Source: Chloroflexaceae bacterium (GTDB lineage: Bacteria; Chloroflexota; Chloroflexia; Chloroflexales; Chloroflexaceae). Taken from it: a stretch of 40,125 bases of DNA. Location of the stretch: positions 1-40,125 of the forward strand of contig JANQID010000060.1 in NCBI GenBank assembly GCA_028282325.1, read 5' to 3'. Below, piece after piece: positions 1 to 8,673 of this stretch; positions within the stretch are counted from its first letter, which is position 1, and each line of letters opens with the position of its first letter. A model generated the notes under the pieces. That model saw nothing but the letters and a program-made list of their open reading frames with translations, was not told where the DNA came from and did not search any database. Both the position numbers and the translations under genes were made by a program.

Positions 1-1
1 G

Positions 2-166
2 CGGCATACGCCGCCGCCGGTCCGACAGAAACCTGTGGACTATGAACAACAACCTTCGCTTCAGTTGGTAAGGTACTCCGACCGGACGGCCGTTTTGCAC
101 ATATCAGATAGTTTCTGGTATGTATTGCAGGGGGAGATAAGTTTACGTTTCCCTGGCAACTTTTGA
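2..166 (+). CDS. C-terminal fragment of an unknown protein
   Basis: An open frame runs in from the left edge and stops at TGA 164-166, giving 54 residues that end in LRFPGNF. The composition is protein-like (mixed polar and hydrophobic, GC-rich third positions), whereas the overlapping minus-strand frame is low in information. I do not recognise the family and no domain can be named from so short a tail. It could be a chance frame. The 188 bases between it and the peroxiredoxin gene show no further gene. Confidence 0.35.
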   Translation, partial: RHTPPPVRQKPVDYEQQPSLQLVRYSDRTAVLHISDSFWYVLQGEISLRFPGNF

Positions 167-354
167 ATTATAGTAGTCGGGCAGTTTTTTGTCAAGGTAT
201 TTGCGACGGCATTGCGTTTGTCTGGGTGTGGTTTGATCTGGTGAGGGGGTTTGTTTGGCAACGTCTTGTTCGAGTGGTAAGGCTATGTTAGCAAAGGGGC
301 CAACACAGCCTTGGCTATTTGGGCCTCTAAGATTCCATCTGTCTGCTGTTTGCC

Positions 355-816
355 TTATTCCAATGTTGCCAGCGCTTTTGCGACTCTGTCTGCGGGTTTG
401 ACTTTGCGTTCGGCGGCAATGATTACGCCCTCCTCATTAATGACGAAGTGTGAGCGCTCGATGCCCATATACTTTTTGCCATACATCGATTTTTCCACCC
501 ACAAGCCGTACATTTCAGCAACGGCGTGCTGGTTATCAACCAGCAGCATAAATGGCAAGTTGTGTTTGGTTTTGAACTTCTGATGCGATTTGACACTATC
601 GGGGCTCACCCCGAGAACGACGGTGTTTTTCTCCTCGATTGTCGGGTATGCGTCGCGAAAACCACAGGCCTGCGTGGTACAGCCGGAAGTATCGTCTTTT
701 GGGTAAAAGTAGAGGATTACCCGCCGACCGCGGAAATCTGATAGCTTGACGGAATCGCCGCTGTCATTGAGCAACTCAAAGTCGGGTGCAACAGAACCGA
801 TCGTTGGTAAAGACAT
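355..816 (-). CDS. bcp: Thioredoxin-dependent peroxiredoxin, Bcp/PrxQ type
   Basis: This is a 153-residue cytoplasmic thiol peroxidase that reduces H2O2 and organic hydroperoxides with electrons from thioredoxin. The sequence shows the AhpC/TSA fold with the motif DDTSGCTTQACGF: peroxidatic Cys46 and resolving Cys51 five residues later, the spacing of the atypical 2-Cys Bcp class. The start is set at ATG 816-814 because an AGGAGA ribosome site lies 8 bases upstream; an ATG 14 codons earlier lacks one and would add an unconserved leader. It is transcribed away from the membrane-protein gene and stands alone. Some members of this family carry selenocysteine instead of cysteine; here the codon is cysteine. 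Assignment is secure. Confidence 0.93.
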   Translation of the reverse strand: MSLPTIGSVAPDFELLNDSGDSVKLSDFRGRRVILYFYPKDDTSGCTTQACGFRDAYPTIEEKNTVVLGVSPDSVKSHQKFKTKHNLPFMLLVDNQHAVAEMYGLWVEKSMYGKKYMGIERSHFVINEEGVIIAAERKVKPADRVAKALATLE

Positions 817-1022
817 GTCACTGTTCTCCTGGCGTGCTACATGGTCAAACTTGTGCAATATAATTTCATGTGAATTGTATCACGGTTTTGTGTATCAGAA
901 ACCTTTTCCTAAAGCCAACGGAAAATCGCGAAACCTTGTAACCTTAGCCATATTGCTTGCATCAAATAGTGCGGAAAGGCCAAAAAAGTATGTGCAAAAC
1001 CTTTATAAATTAGGAGGATGGA

Positions 1023-2249
1023 ATGGCTTTGCGGACTGCTATGAGGAGAGATTTGAAGGAGACCTACTCGCCATTGTTTATGTTGGCGTCGCTCGGCAAT
1101 GGCGGTATGGCAGTTACGTTTTTCATTTACTTAATGTTTATGACTCCACATCCCAACACGCCGATTCCGACGTTTGACAGCCTGTTCCCGCTGATCACCA
1201 GCGAGAATCGCTTGACCAGCGGTCTCATTTTGCTCGCGATGGGTTTGATCATCTTCTTCGCATTCCGTCACTTTTCGCTGCTGATCTGGAACCTGCGCGA
1301 GTATGTCAAGTTCCGCAAGACTGACGCTCATGCAGCTTTGCGCCAGAGTAATGCTGAGGTTTCGCTGATGGCGATCCCGCTGACTCTGGCGATGTCGGTC
1401 AATGTCTCTTTCATACTCGGCGCGGTTTTTGTGCCTGGTCTGTGGAACTATGTTGAATATCTTTTTGTGATGCCGTTAGTTGCCTTCAGCGCTATTGGCG
1501 TATACGCGATGTCGATTGTGATGTCATTCTTCACTCGCGTACTCTCGACCGGCAATTTTGATTGCACGCGAAACAATAACTTGGGCCAGATGGTGCCGGT
1601 CTTCGCGCTGACAATGATCGCGGTCGGTTTTGCAGCTCCAGCGGCGATGAGCACAGTCAAGCTCACAGCGTCGCTGGGTATGCTTGGTTCGATCTTCTTC
1701 CTCAGCGCGGCTGGTCTGTTGGGAGCGGTGAAGTTTATTCTCGGCTTCCGCTCGATGCTGGAACACGGCATCAACAAGGAGAACAGCGTTAGCCTGTGGA
1801 TTATCATCCCGATCTTGACTCTGGTCGGCATCACCGGCATTCGCTTGTTGCACGGTCTGCATCACCACTTCGAGTTTCACACCCAGCCGGTGATGTTCTT
1901 GATCCTGACCAGCCTAGTTGCGTCAGCACAGCTCCTGTTCGGTATGCTGGGTTTCTTCGTGATGCGCCGGGTTGAGTACTTCAAGACCTATGTTGATGGC
2001 GGCGTGCGTAGTCCTGGCTCGTATGCGCTGATTTGCCCTGGTGTCGCGTTCTTCGTCTTCGGTATGTTCCTGCTGAATCCGGGCCTGGTACAGAATGGCA
2101 TAATCGCGAAGTTCTCGCCGGCCTACTTCCTGGTGCTGTTGCCGCTGGTCTTTGTGCAGTTCCGTACCATTCTAGTGATGTTCAAGCTTGATCGCAAGCT
2201 GCTCCGCGTCGTCCCAAGCGTGGCTGATGCCGACGCCGTCGCGGCGTAA
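1023..2249 (+). CDS. Polytopic membrane protein, TsoY-family-like
   Basis: This is a 408-residue inner-membrane protein with about ten hydrophobic segments and no signal peptide. It has a striking conserved-looking core: YSPLFMLASLGNGGMAVTF near residue 15, EVSLMAIPLTLAMSVNVSF near 112, and GNFDCTRNNNLGQM at 178-190. The last motif precedes a long hydrophobic stretch. From memory it resembles proteins annotated as the TsoY family of (seleno)proteins, whose biochemical role I cannot state; if so, Cys181 (TGC 1563-1565) would be the position to compare with selenocysteine forms. The start is supported by AGGAGG at 1012-1017. The gene is monocistronic and ends in a strong terminator. An alternative is an unrelated TehA/SLAC1-like transporter. 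Confidence 0.7.
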   Translation: MALRTAMRRDLKETYSPLFMLASLGNGGMAVTFFIYLMFMTPHPNTPIPTFDSLFPLITSENRLTSGLILLAMGLIIFFAFRHFSLLIWNLREYVKFRKTDAHAALRQSNAEVSLMAIPLTLAMSVNVSFILGAVFVPGLWNYVEYLFVMPLVAFSAIGVYAMSIVMSFFTRVLSTGNFDCTRNNNLGQMVPVFALTMIAVGFAAPAAMSTVKLTASLGMLGSIFFLSAAGLLGAVKFILGFRSMLEHGINKENSVSLWIIIPILTLVGITGIRLLHGLHHHFEFHTQPVMFLILTSLVASAQLLFGMLGFFVMRRVEYFKTYVDGGVRSPGSYALICPGVAFFVFGMFLLNPGLVQNGIIAKFSPAYFLVLLPLVFVQFRTILVMFKLDRKLLRVVPSVADADAVAA

Positions 2250-2272
2250 CTCTTCACCGCTGAAGTATGTGA

Positions 2273-2306
2273 ATGGGCGATTCTTTGTCAGGATCGCCCA
2301 TTTTAT
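2273..2306 (+). terminator. Rho-independent terminator of the membrane-protein gene
   Basis: Perfect 8-bp stem TGGGCGAT (2274-2281) / ATCGCCCA (2293-2300), 11-base loop, followed by TTTTATTTG. It ends the plus-strand gene stopping at 2249. It overlaps the stop region of the convergent sugar dehydrogenase gene by a few bases. Confidence 0.85.
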
Positions 2307-3622
2307 TTGTTAGCCTCAGCGCGTCTTTGGTCTGCTACCACAAGTTGGTATGCTGCCCCGCTAGCTTGATCGACCAGATAGATCTCCCCAGCTTCGTCCT
2401 CGCCGAACGAGGTGATGTTCATCCTGGTTTCCATCACGCGCACATTTTCCCACTTTCCATCAATGTGACGGAGCGCCCAGATGTAGCCGCTACAGTAATC
2501 GGCGTAGAAGTAGACGCCGTTGATCGACGGAAACGCGCCGCCCCGATAGACATGGCCTCCCGTTATCGAACAGCCGCCGGCGGCGTGGGAATAGACCGCG
2601 ACGGGCATCTCCAGATCGTCGCGATTGCAGTTGGATGAGGGATTGAAGCAGGCGTCGCCTTCCATAATATTCCAACCGTAGTTTTCACCGCCATTGCTGG
2701 TTGCCGACTGAACGTGAATCTCTTCGTAGCGATTCTGGCCCACGTCGGCGATGTAAAGATCGCCGGTCGCGCGATCGAACGAAAAGCGCCAGGGGTTGCG
2801 CAAGCCATAGGCCCAGATTTCCGAACGCGAATCGGTTTGCTCGACAAAGGGATTGTTGGCGGGAATTGCATAGGGTGAAGCATCATCTACAACAATGCGC
2901 AGCAATTTGCCGAGCAGTACGCTCCGATTCTGGGCATTGTCCCAGGGATCATCCGCGCGCCCACCATCGCCCATGCCAATGTAGAGATAGCCGTCAGGAC
3001 CGAAGGCGATCATACCGCCGTTGTGGTTGGCTGCCGGCTGGTCGATGGTCAACAACGTTTTTGCGCTGTCAACGTCGGCGCTATCACCATCGGCGGAGGC
3101 GCGATAACGCGCTACAACTGTGTCGCCATCCCGGTTCGTGTAGTTGACGAAGAACTGTCTGTTTTCAGCAAAGCGGGGGTGAAATGCCACGCTCAATAGA
3201 CCCTGCTCATTGCCCGATGACTCCACTCGATCGCGGATGTCAAGAAATGGCTGCGGCGCGCGCTGCCCATCACGTATGCTCCAGATCAGCCCGGCCTGTT
3301 CGACGACGAACAAACGCCCGCTATTGTCGTTAGCATGGGTGATATGGGTTGGGCGTTCAAAGCCATCCGCGATCGGCGCGAGGGCGAAGCCGAGCGTGGA
3401 GAGATCAACCGGGTCGGTTCGAGACGCCGGCGCTTCTGGTATAGGAGTCGGCGATGGGGCGCCGCCCGGCGTTGGATCGGCGGGCGCAGCAGTTGGCGCG
3501 ACTATGGGGGTAGTCGGTGCGGGCGACGCAAGCGTAGCGAGTTCAGGGCGGTTGGAACCAACGCTGCAACCGGAGAGGAAGCCACATACTCCCACAGCAG
3601 CGACAAGAAGCGAGCGATGCAT
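2303..3622 (-). CDS. PQQ-dependent sugar dehydrogenase family lipoprotein
   Basis: This 439-residue exported protein belongs to the soluble glucose dehydrogenase / Hhip-like beta-propeller family, which oxidises aldose sugars using PQQ. A signal peptide ends in the lipobox LSGC (Cys19), followed by a Pro/Thr/Ala-rich stalk to about residue 70, so it is probably tethered outside the membrane. The propeller carries the family signatures NEQGLLSVAFHP, NHNGGMIAFGPDGYLYIG, GLRNPWRFSFD, GGENYGWN and a late TGGHVYRGG. The start has GGAGAA upstream. It is a single gene between convergent and divergent neighbours. Actual PQQ binding and substrate are inferred from the family; many members have unknown substrates. 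Confidence 0.9.
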   Translation of the reverse strand: MHRSLLVAAVGVCGFLSGCSVGSNRPELATLASPAPTTPIVAPTAAPADPTPGGAPSPTPIPEAPASRTDPVDLSTLGFALAPIADGFERPTHITHANDNSGRLFVVEQAGLIWSIRDGQRAPQPFLDIRDRVESSGNEQGLLSVAFHPRFAENRQFFVNYTNRDGDTVVARYRASADGDSADVDSAKTLLTIDQPAANHNGGMIAFGPDGYLYIGMGDGGRADDPWDNAQNRSVLLGKLLRIVVDDASPYAIPANNPFVEQTDSRSEIWAYGLRNPWRFSFDRATGDLYIADVGQNRYEEIHVQSATSNGGENYGWNIMEGDACFNPSSNCNRDDLEMPVAVYSHAAGGCSITGGHVYRGGAFPSINGVYFYADYCSGYIWALRHIDGKWENVRVMETRMNITSFGEDEAGEIYLVDQASGAAYQLVVADQRRAEANK

Positions 3623-3793
3623 AGAGTCGGTTCTCCAGACATAAGGAATGGTTTGCGATCTTTCACAGGGATGCGTAGAACAACGCCATATTCAGCATAC
3701 CATGATTGCTTTGCCCAACATCATAAAGAGCGGTTGTGCGTCGTAACCGCTCCTCATGAGGGCAACTTGCTGAAAGGTGATTGAGGCTGAGTG

Positions 3794-5239
3794 CTAGAAG
3801 ACCGACGTGCGCTCTTTGAGCTTCGCGTCGAGCGTGGTTTGAATAGCGCAGCGTGCTTGTTCGGAAAGCATAAACACAATCAGCGAGTCATCGGCGCTTT
3901 CTGGGCCATATTGCGCAGTGGGAATGGGTTCGCCAAATGTGATCGTCCAGCGACTGGGCAGTGGAATGAGGCCGAGCGGCCCTAGCCAGGGGAAGAACGG
4001 CGTAACCGGAAAATAGGGTAGACCTAGCATCTTCGCAATGGTCTCGGCATTAGAGAGGATTGGGAACGTTTCCGCCGACCCCGTAATAGCGACCGGCGTC
4101 AACGGTGCGCCGGTGCGCAATGCCGTCTGCACAAAGCCGCCATGACCAAAGCGACCCAACCGATAGCGATTACGGAAGAGCTTGCCTATCCCGTTCATAC
4201 TTTCGGGAAATACGCATACCAGCTCATCTTCCTCCAATAGACGTAGAGCATTTTCTGGCAGGCCGGGCACATTTCCCAATGCAGCCATTGCCGGTGCGAT
4301 GAACGGCAGCGCATTAAACCACGGCAGGAACAAGTTGCGCACCAACCGCGGTGATGGGTGCTCTTCAGCGATGGCTGTGCCGATCATTGCGCTTTCCCAG
4401 GACAGAATGCCGCCGTAATTGGCAACGATCAGGGAGCGTCCGGCTTCAGGAACGTTCTCGATGCCCTCGGTTGTGATGCGCCACCAGGTGCGATACATAA
4501 ACGACATAAACGGGCGCATACGATCAACCAGTTCATAATCAAGACCATAAGGATCGATCGGGTAGTCGCCGCGCAGCCGCCGCTGAACAAATTCGTATTG
4601 CTCTTGGAACTGATAGCTTACGACCATCCAGATGCCCTCCCAGAAGTTAGGATCTAGAAAGTCACGTGGGTTGATGCCACGCAGCATATCCAACGCCTGA
4701 CGCACCTGTTGTGGGGTCATGCGTTGCAGGTTTTCACCGATCATGCGCAGCAGGCTCGCTGCAACAGCGCCGATCCCGGCAGCGAGATCATCTTGCCCGT
4801 CGGCGTGCTCGCGCACCTCGATCTCGATTTCATACACGGAGTCCGCAGCTTGGCCGATAGCAGCGTATGGCAGCGCACCCCCGTCGGTGGGTTGGGAATT
4901 GGCCGACGCTCTGACATCACGGATGGCAATCTCTCCATCATCATCATCTACATCTTCCGGTCGCGGCTGTTCTGGTTGCGCAACGTTCGCAGCAGCAGAT
5001 TTGTCTGTTGCAGATTGCGGCTTCGCTGTTAACGCCATATGGACGCGACAATATGCAGAGCCGGATAACGCCTGATTGCCGCAGGGCTTGCCTTTGCGCG
5101 TGGTTGCGGCGCACATACGCTGCTCTACGGCATCGCCGTTATTCGTGGATTGGGTCTTTGGTGCTACGTTGTGCGAGTTGTCAGACAATAAGGGGACGCC
5201 GGCGTGCTGTTGTTCGCGAGCAACTCTCTCATCGCTCAT
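3794..5239 (-). CDS. Lysophospholipid acyltransferase-like protein with N-terminal DUF5763-type Cys/His motif
   Basis: 481 residues. The first 70 contain C43-x9-C53-x10-C64-x2-H67 with the TRKGKPC and YCRVH signatures of the small DUF5763 putative metal-binding motif. A low-complexity acidic linker follows, then from about residue 255 a PlsC/DGAT2-like acyltransferase domain. In this domain the expected NHSG-x-LP-x-D motif reads NYGGILSWE: catalytic His is Tyr275 and the Asp position is Glu282. The FPEG motif reads FPES. The fold is recognisable, but activity by the usual His-Asp mechanism is doubtful. The start overlaps the stop of the upstream SDR gene by four bases (ATGA), so the two are translationally coupled. 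A membrane-peripheral lipid role is inference. Confidence 0.8.
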   Translation of the reverse strand: MSDERVAREQQHAGVPLLSDNSHNVAPKTQSTNNGDAVEQRMCAATTRKGKPCGNQALSGSAYCRVHMALTAKPQSATDKSAAANVAQPEQPRPEDVDDDDGEIAIRDVRASANSQPTDGGALPYAAIGQAADSVYEIEIEVREHADGQDDLAAGIGAVAASLLRMIGENLQRMTPQQVRQALDMLRGINPRDFLDPNFWEGIWMVVSYQFQEQYEFVQRRLRGDYPIDPYGLDYELVDRMRPFMSFMYRTWWRITTEGIENVPEAGRSLIVANYGGILSWESAMIGTAIAEEHPSPRLVRNLFLPWFNALPFIAPAMAALGNVPGLPENALRLLEEDELVCVFPESMNGIGKLFRNRYRLGRFGHGGFVQTALRTGAPLTPVAITGSAETFPILSNAETIAKMLGLPYFPVTPFFPWLGPLGLIPLPSRWTITFGEPIPTAQYGPESADDSLIVFMLSEQARCAIQTTLDAKLKERTSVF

Positions 5240-6240
5240 ACATCACTCCTTCGTGAAAGAAAGGCCTGGAGCGCTCCTTCAGCCAGAGTATATTCGTCAT
5301 ACGCGTCTTGTTCAGCCGCCAGTTCGTGCAATGCGGTTTCGATATCGTATTCAGCTGTCCATCCAAGTTCATTGCCGGCGCGCTGCGTATCGACAACGCA
5401 AGCATATCGCAGAAATGCTTGATCGAACGGCCAGTCGCCGGACGCTTTCTGGTTCATTCGCAAGGAGGCGCCGACATTCAACAACAGTTCAGGTAACGGC
5501 AAAGGCATATGGCCTACCAACCGGATGGCACGCTCAAGCGTCGTTGAGCCTGATGAAGCCAGATTAAATGGCCCGACAGCATCGCTTGTCGCTGCCAGAA
5601 CGAATGCTTGCGCTGCATCATCGGCGTGTAATACTTGTACGCGTGGATTGTATCCCAACAGCGTGGCGGGCATTGCCTGGTTTAGATAACTTGCAAATGG
5701 CGACCAGACGCCTCCGCCAACTAGTGGCGCACAGCGTAACGTAACAACCTGAAGGTCAGGATTTGCGTCCGGCATCTCCGATACAAACGACTCGAGATCG
5801 CCATAGCTAAGCGCCGAAACCTCTTCAGCAGGGGCTGGAAGCGGTTGTTCTTCGCTAATAAAAGCCGGATTGACCGGATTCGCTCCGTAAACGAGGCTGC
5901 TGCTATGGATAACAATCCGCTGTACACCATTCGCGGCATAGGTCATTATAGCATCGGCGGTTCGTCGAATATCTGGCTGGTGCAGCAGCGTATTATCGTT
6001 GTCGGACGATATCTGACTGGCCGGATCCAGGCGAATTACCGTATCGATGCCTTCAGCCTGGATCAGCTTCGCGATCTGGTCATCGCTGAGTCTGGCAGTC
6101 AACACATCAACGGTTTGCAATGGCATTACCGGCGGTCGATTGCCCCATCCGATCAAGCGCACCCCATCTTGATCGACCAGCTTTTGCGCCACCTTTATGC
6201 CCAATATGCTATCTATCCCGTATAGTAAAATTGTGGTCAT
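5236..6240 (-). CDS. Extended SDR family NAD-dependent epimerase/dehydratase-like protein
   Basis: 334 residues with an N-terminal Rossmann region (LLYGIDSILG), a mid-region IVIHSSSLVYG strand and a C-terminal substrate lobe typical of nucleotide-sugar epimerases. Two canonical elements are weak: the glycine-rich loop is YGIDSILG rather than GxxGxxG, and the YxxxK pair appears as SYGDLE, lacking the lysine. This may be an atypical SDR or a binding protein. It sits between the Doc-like and acyltransferase genes with four-base overlaps on both sides. I recall the same SDR plus acyltransferase pairing in mycobacteria (Rv0501-Rv0502), which suggests a conserved envelope function, but the substrate cannot be named. 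Confidence 0.8.
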   Translation of the reverse strand: MTTILLYGIDSILGIKVAQKLVDQDGVRLIGWGNRPPVMPLQTVDVLTARLSDDQIAKLIQAEGIDTVIRLDPASQISSDNDNTLLHQPDIRRTADAIMTYAANGVQRIVIHSSSLVYGANPVNPAFISEEQPLPAPAEEVSALSYGDLESFVSEMPDANPDLQVVTLRCAPLVGGGVWSPFASYLNQAMPATLLGYNPRVQVLHADDAAQAFVLAATSDAVGPFNLASSGSTTLERAIRLVGHMPLPLPELLLNVGASLRMNQKASGDWPFDQAFLRYACVVDTQRAGNELGWTAEYDIETALHELAAEQDAYDEYTLAEGALQAFLSRRSDV

Positions 6241-6671
6241 AGCCCTTCTCTCCCAGCAGCCGGAGGGTGCTCTGAACTGTCCGAAGCAAATACAAGGCTA
6301 TCGCGCAACCATTGATCAAGGCCTTCTTTATCGAGATCAGAGTGGCTCAATGCCCGCACAAGCCAGACCAATTCGCCGGCGCTGATGTTGAAGCGCAGCA
6401 TAGCGTCATTGATATCGAGGAAGCGTAGGAAAGCCATCAGAGCAGTAACCTCATTGCCATCGACAAACGGGCGACTCTTGACCAACAGATACATCAGAGC
6501 GGCGGCTTTGCTGCACAAATCGGGATACAATTCAACGCCGAACATTTTTTGGCGCGGCGCATTCAATACCGTCTGCAGACGATCCTGGCTGGCTATTCCC
6601 AACAGACCGCCATAACGAGTTACAGCATAAGTATGTAAATCAAGCAGTTGTTCTTTTGTTAGATACTGCAT
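6237..6671 (-). CDS. Degenerate Doc/Fic-family protein
   Basis: 144 residues. The start MQYLTKEQLLDLH and the helix bundle around residues 52-85 match the Doc (death-on-curing) branch of Fic proteins, which phosphorylate or AMPylate targets. The active-site loop, normally HPFxDGNKRT, reads RPFVDGNEVT: catalytic His is Arg67, and Lys-Arg are Glu74-Val75. The CAC-to-CGC change is visible in the DNA. The protein is therefore probably not a kinase or AMPylator. Downstream it overlaps the SDR start by ATGA; upstream, 86 bases away, is a small antitoxin-like gene, the usual Phd-Doc order. It may be a domesticated remnant kept for its place in the operon. Confidence 0.75.
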   Translation of the reverse strand: MQYLTKEQLLDLHTYAVTRYGGLLGIASQDRLQTVLNAPRQKMFGVELYPDLCSKAAALMYLLVKSRPFVDGNEVTALMAFLRFLDINDAMLRFNISAGELVWLVRALSHSDLDKEGLDQWLRDSLVFASDSSEHPPAAGREGL

Positions 6672-6757
6672 AGCGTTAGTACAGAGACAATATGGAACAA
6701 CGATTTTTCACAGGGCGCTTACGCGCATCTCTCAAAATACAGGGTGTAGGGTGCGCC

Positions 6758-6973
6758 TTACAAGCCGATAATCTGTCGAAATGCCTTATCATACTTATCG
6801 CCGACATTCTTGGCCCAGGCGCGCAATTGCGGACTCATCGGGCGCCGCAACAGCACTTCGCTCTCTGTGAAGATGATCTCAACGACATCCTCATCAGCCA
6901 GACCGACGGCTTCTAACCATCCGTGAACAACATCGGGCAAATTCTCGCGCTCAACGGTAAACGAGCGGGGCAT
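6758..6973 (-). CDS. Small protein, candidate antitoxin partner of the Doc-like protein
   Basis: 71 residues. It has no firm family match. The middle (GLADEDVVEIIFTESEVLLRR) resembles the beta-rich 'level of hydrophobicity, then acidic, then LRRP' layout of AbrB/MazE-type DNA-binding antitoxins, and the position just ahead of a Doc-like gene fits that. A good AGGGAG ribosome site lies inside the last codons of lysS, and the gap to the lysS stop is only four bases, so it is co-transcribed with lysS. Function as an antitoxin is inference from context. Confidence 0.6.
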   Translation of the reverse strand: MPRSFTVERENLPDVVHGWLEAVGLADEDVVEIIFTESEVLLRRPMSPQLRAWAKNVGDKYDKAFRQIIGL

Positions 6974-6977
6974 TCCA

Positions 6978-8447
6978 TCACTCCCTTGTGCGCAGATGCG
7001 GGAACAAAATGACTTCGCGAATGGTCGGTTGATCAGTCAGAATCATCACCAGTCGGTCAATCCCAATACCAAGACCTCCGGTTGGCGGCATCCCATACAT
7101 AAGCGCGTTGATATAATCAGCATCCATCTGGTGAGCCTCATCGTCGCCAGCGGCATACGCTCGCCCTTGCTCGAGAAAGCGTTGCTCCTGATCGAGGGGG
7201 TCGTTCAACTCGGTAAATGCGTTGCCGATCTCCATACCTGCCACGAACGGTTCGAAACGCTCGGTGAAAGCGGGATTGTCGGGCTTGCGTTTTGCCAGTG
7301 GTGATAGCTCTACCGGAAAGTCTACCATAAACGTCGGTTGAATCAGCGCCGGTTCAACATAGGTGCTGAAAAGTTCATCCACCTGCTTGGCCCACGAGGC
7401 TTTGCGTTCGACTTTGAGCTGAGCAGTAAGAATAACATCCCACAGCGTATCCAGATCAGCGGTTCTGGTAATATCAATTCCAGTCTTCTCGTGAATCGCC
7501 TCAACCAACGATACGCGTGGCCAGTCCGGCGTAAAATCGATGCGATGCCCTTGATATGTGACAACGGTATCGCCGATAACTTCGTGCACGATGCGCCGCA
7601 GCATTTCCTCGACAAGACGCATCATGTCGTTATAATCGGCGTAAGCTTGATAACACTCCATCCCAGTAAATTCGGTGTTGTGGCTGCGATCAACTCCTTC
7701 GTTGCGGAAATTTTTGCCAATCTCGTAGACGCCGTTGAAACCGCCGACGATCAGACGTTTGAGATAGAGTTCAGGCGCAATCCGCAGATAAAGCTGCTGA
7801 CTCAACTGGTTGTGATGGGTGATGAATGGGCGAGCCGCCGCCCCGCCGTAGATTGGTTGCAGAATCGGCGTCTCTACTTCCACAAAATCACGCTCATCGA
7901 GGAAGCGCCGCATCGCCGTGATTGTTCTTGCGCGCATGCGAAAGATGTCGCGGCGGTCTGTGTTGACGATCAAATCGAGATAGCGCTGGCGTAGACGTTC
8001 TTCAATGTCTTTCAAGCCTTCCCATTTCTCAGGCGGGGGATTGAGCGCCTTCGCCAGAATGTTCAGATGTGTAACGAACAGCGACGCCTCGCCGCGTTGG
8101 GTAAAGCGTAAAATGCCAGTGGTTTCGACAATATCGAAGGTGTCGACATCATCGCGAAAACTGGCAAACAACGTTTCGCCCGCCTCGCCGCGGCTGATCC
8201 AGAGTTGAATCTGGGCGCTGCCGTCGTCGATATGCGCGAATGCGATTCTGCCCATTACGCGACGGGCGCCGATGATGCGCCCCGCCAACGTTATTGGCTG
8301 GCCTGATTCGGCGAATTCATCGAATGCAGATAGTGCAGCGCTAATCGTATGGGTGCGATTGGCGCGCGCCGGAAATGGTTCGGTTCCAGCTTCCCGTAAA
8401 CGATTGAGTTTGGCAAGGCGTTGGGTTTGGAGTTCGTTCAAATCCAT
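6978..8447 (-). CDS. lysS: Lysyl-tRNA synthetase, class II
   Basis: 489 residues from the preferred start. It charges tRNA-Lys in the cytoplasm. An N-terminal OB-fold anticodon-binding domain (about residues 50-150) is followed by the class II catalytic core: motif 2 [17 protein letters not shown] and motif 3 [12 protein letters not shown] near the C-terminus. I chose ATG 8447 because [11 protein letters not shown] is the usual beginning. The tandem ATGs at 8510 and 8507 lie only about 20 bases after the predicted transcription start and would add 21 residues. Neither start has a strong ribosome site. It heads the operon with the antitoxin-like, Doc-like, SDR and acyltransferase genes. Confidence 0.96.
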   Translation of the reverse strand: MDLNELQTQRLAKLNRLREAGTEPFPARANRTHTISAALSAFDEFAESGQPITLAGRIIGARRVMGRIAFAHIDDGSAQIQLWISRGEAGETLFASFRDDVDTFDIVETTGILRFTQRGEASLFVTHLNILAKALNPPPEKWEGLKDIEERLRQRYLDLIVNTDRRDIFRMRARTITAMRRFLDERDFVEVETPILQPIYGGAAARPFITHHNQLSQQLYLRIAPELYLKRLIVGGFNGVYEIGKNFRNEGVDRSHNTEFTGMECYQAYADYNDMMRLVEEMLRRIVHEVIGDTVVTYQGHRIDFTPDWPRVSLVEAIHEKTGIDITRTADLDTLWDVILTAQLKVERKASWAKQVDELFSTYVEPALIQPTFMVDFPVELSPLAKRKPDNPAFTERFEPFVAGMEIGNAFTELNDPLDQEQRFLEQGRAYAAGDDEAHQMDADYINALMYGMPPTGGLGIGIDRLVMILTDQPTIREVILFPHLRTRE

Positions 8448-8537
8448 AGTAGTATCAATCACCCGGAACACAATGACGCCGCGCCCAGGTTTATCCGCAA
8501 TATCCATCATTTACTTTGCGTAAACAGATCTGGAATT

Positions 8538-8566
8538 ATTATACCATTGTCGCATACGCGGATAAA
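8538..8566 (-). promoter_or_regulatory. Extended -10 promoter of lysS operon
   Basis: On the minus strand the sequence TGGTATAAT gives a perfect -10 (8538-8543) with the TGn extension. The -35 at 17-bp spacing (TTTATC, 8561-8566) is weak, as is usual with extended -10 promoters. Predicted start near 8531. Confidence 0.7.
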
Positions 8567-8581
8567 CGCTTGCGTTAATAC

Positions 8582-8614
8582 AAAAAAGGCCTACCCTGAA
8601 TGTTCAGAATAGGC
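8582..8614 (-). terminator. Rho-independent terminator of greA
   Basis: Minus-strand stem GCCTA...CTGAA / TTCAG...TAGGC (8589-8614) with a 2-base loop region and one internal bulge, followed directly by TTTTTT (8587-8582). It isolates greA from lysS. Confidence 0.88.
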
Positions 8615-8631
8615 GCCAATATATTGTGGAT

Positions 8632-8673
8632 AACAGTCGTTAAGATCGGTGTCAGCTAATCTTAACGACTGTT
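8632..8673 (-). repeat. 15-bp perfect inverted repeat across the greA stop codon
   Basis: Arms AACAGTCGTTAAGAT (8632-8646) and its exact complement (8659-8673), 12-base loop. The 8659-8673 arm is the last five greA codons before Ser-stop; the other arm is in the 3' untranslated region. No T-run follows, and the true terminator is 18 bases further on. It would form a stable 3' hairpin enclosing the stop codon. Confidence 0.85.

Noticed and set aside
61-261. Minus-strand frame of 66 codons at the left edge
   Set aside because: No ribosome site, no domain, poor composition, and it overlaps a more protein-like plus-strand frame.
298-325. Nested short inverted repeat after the bcp gene (GGCC, AGCC / GGCT, GGCC)
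   Set aside because: Stems of four bases with large internal loops and no T-run; too weak to call a terminator.
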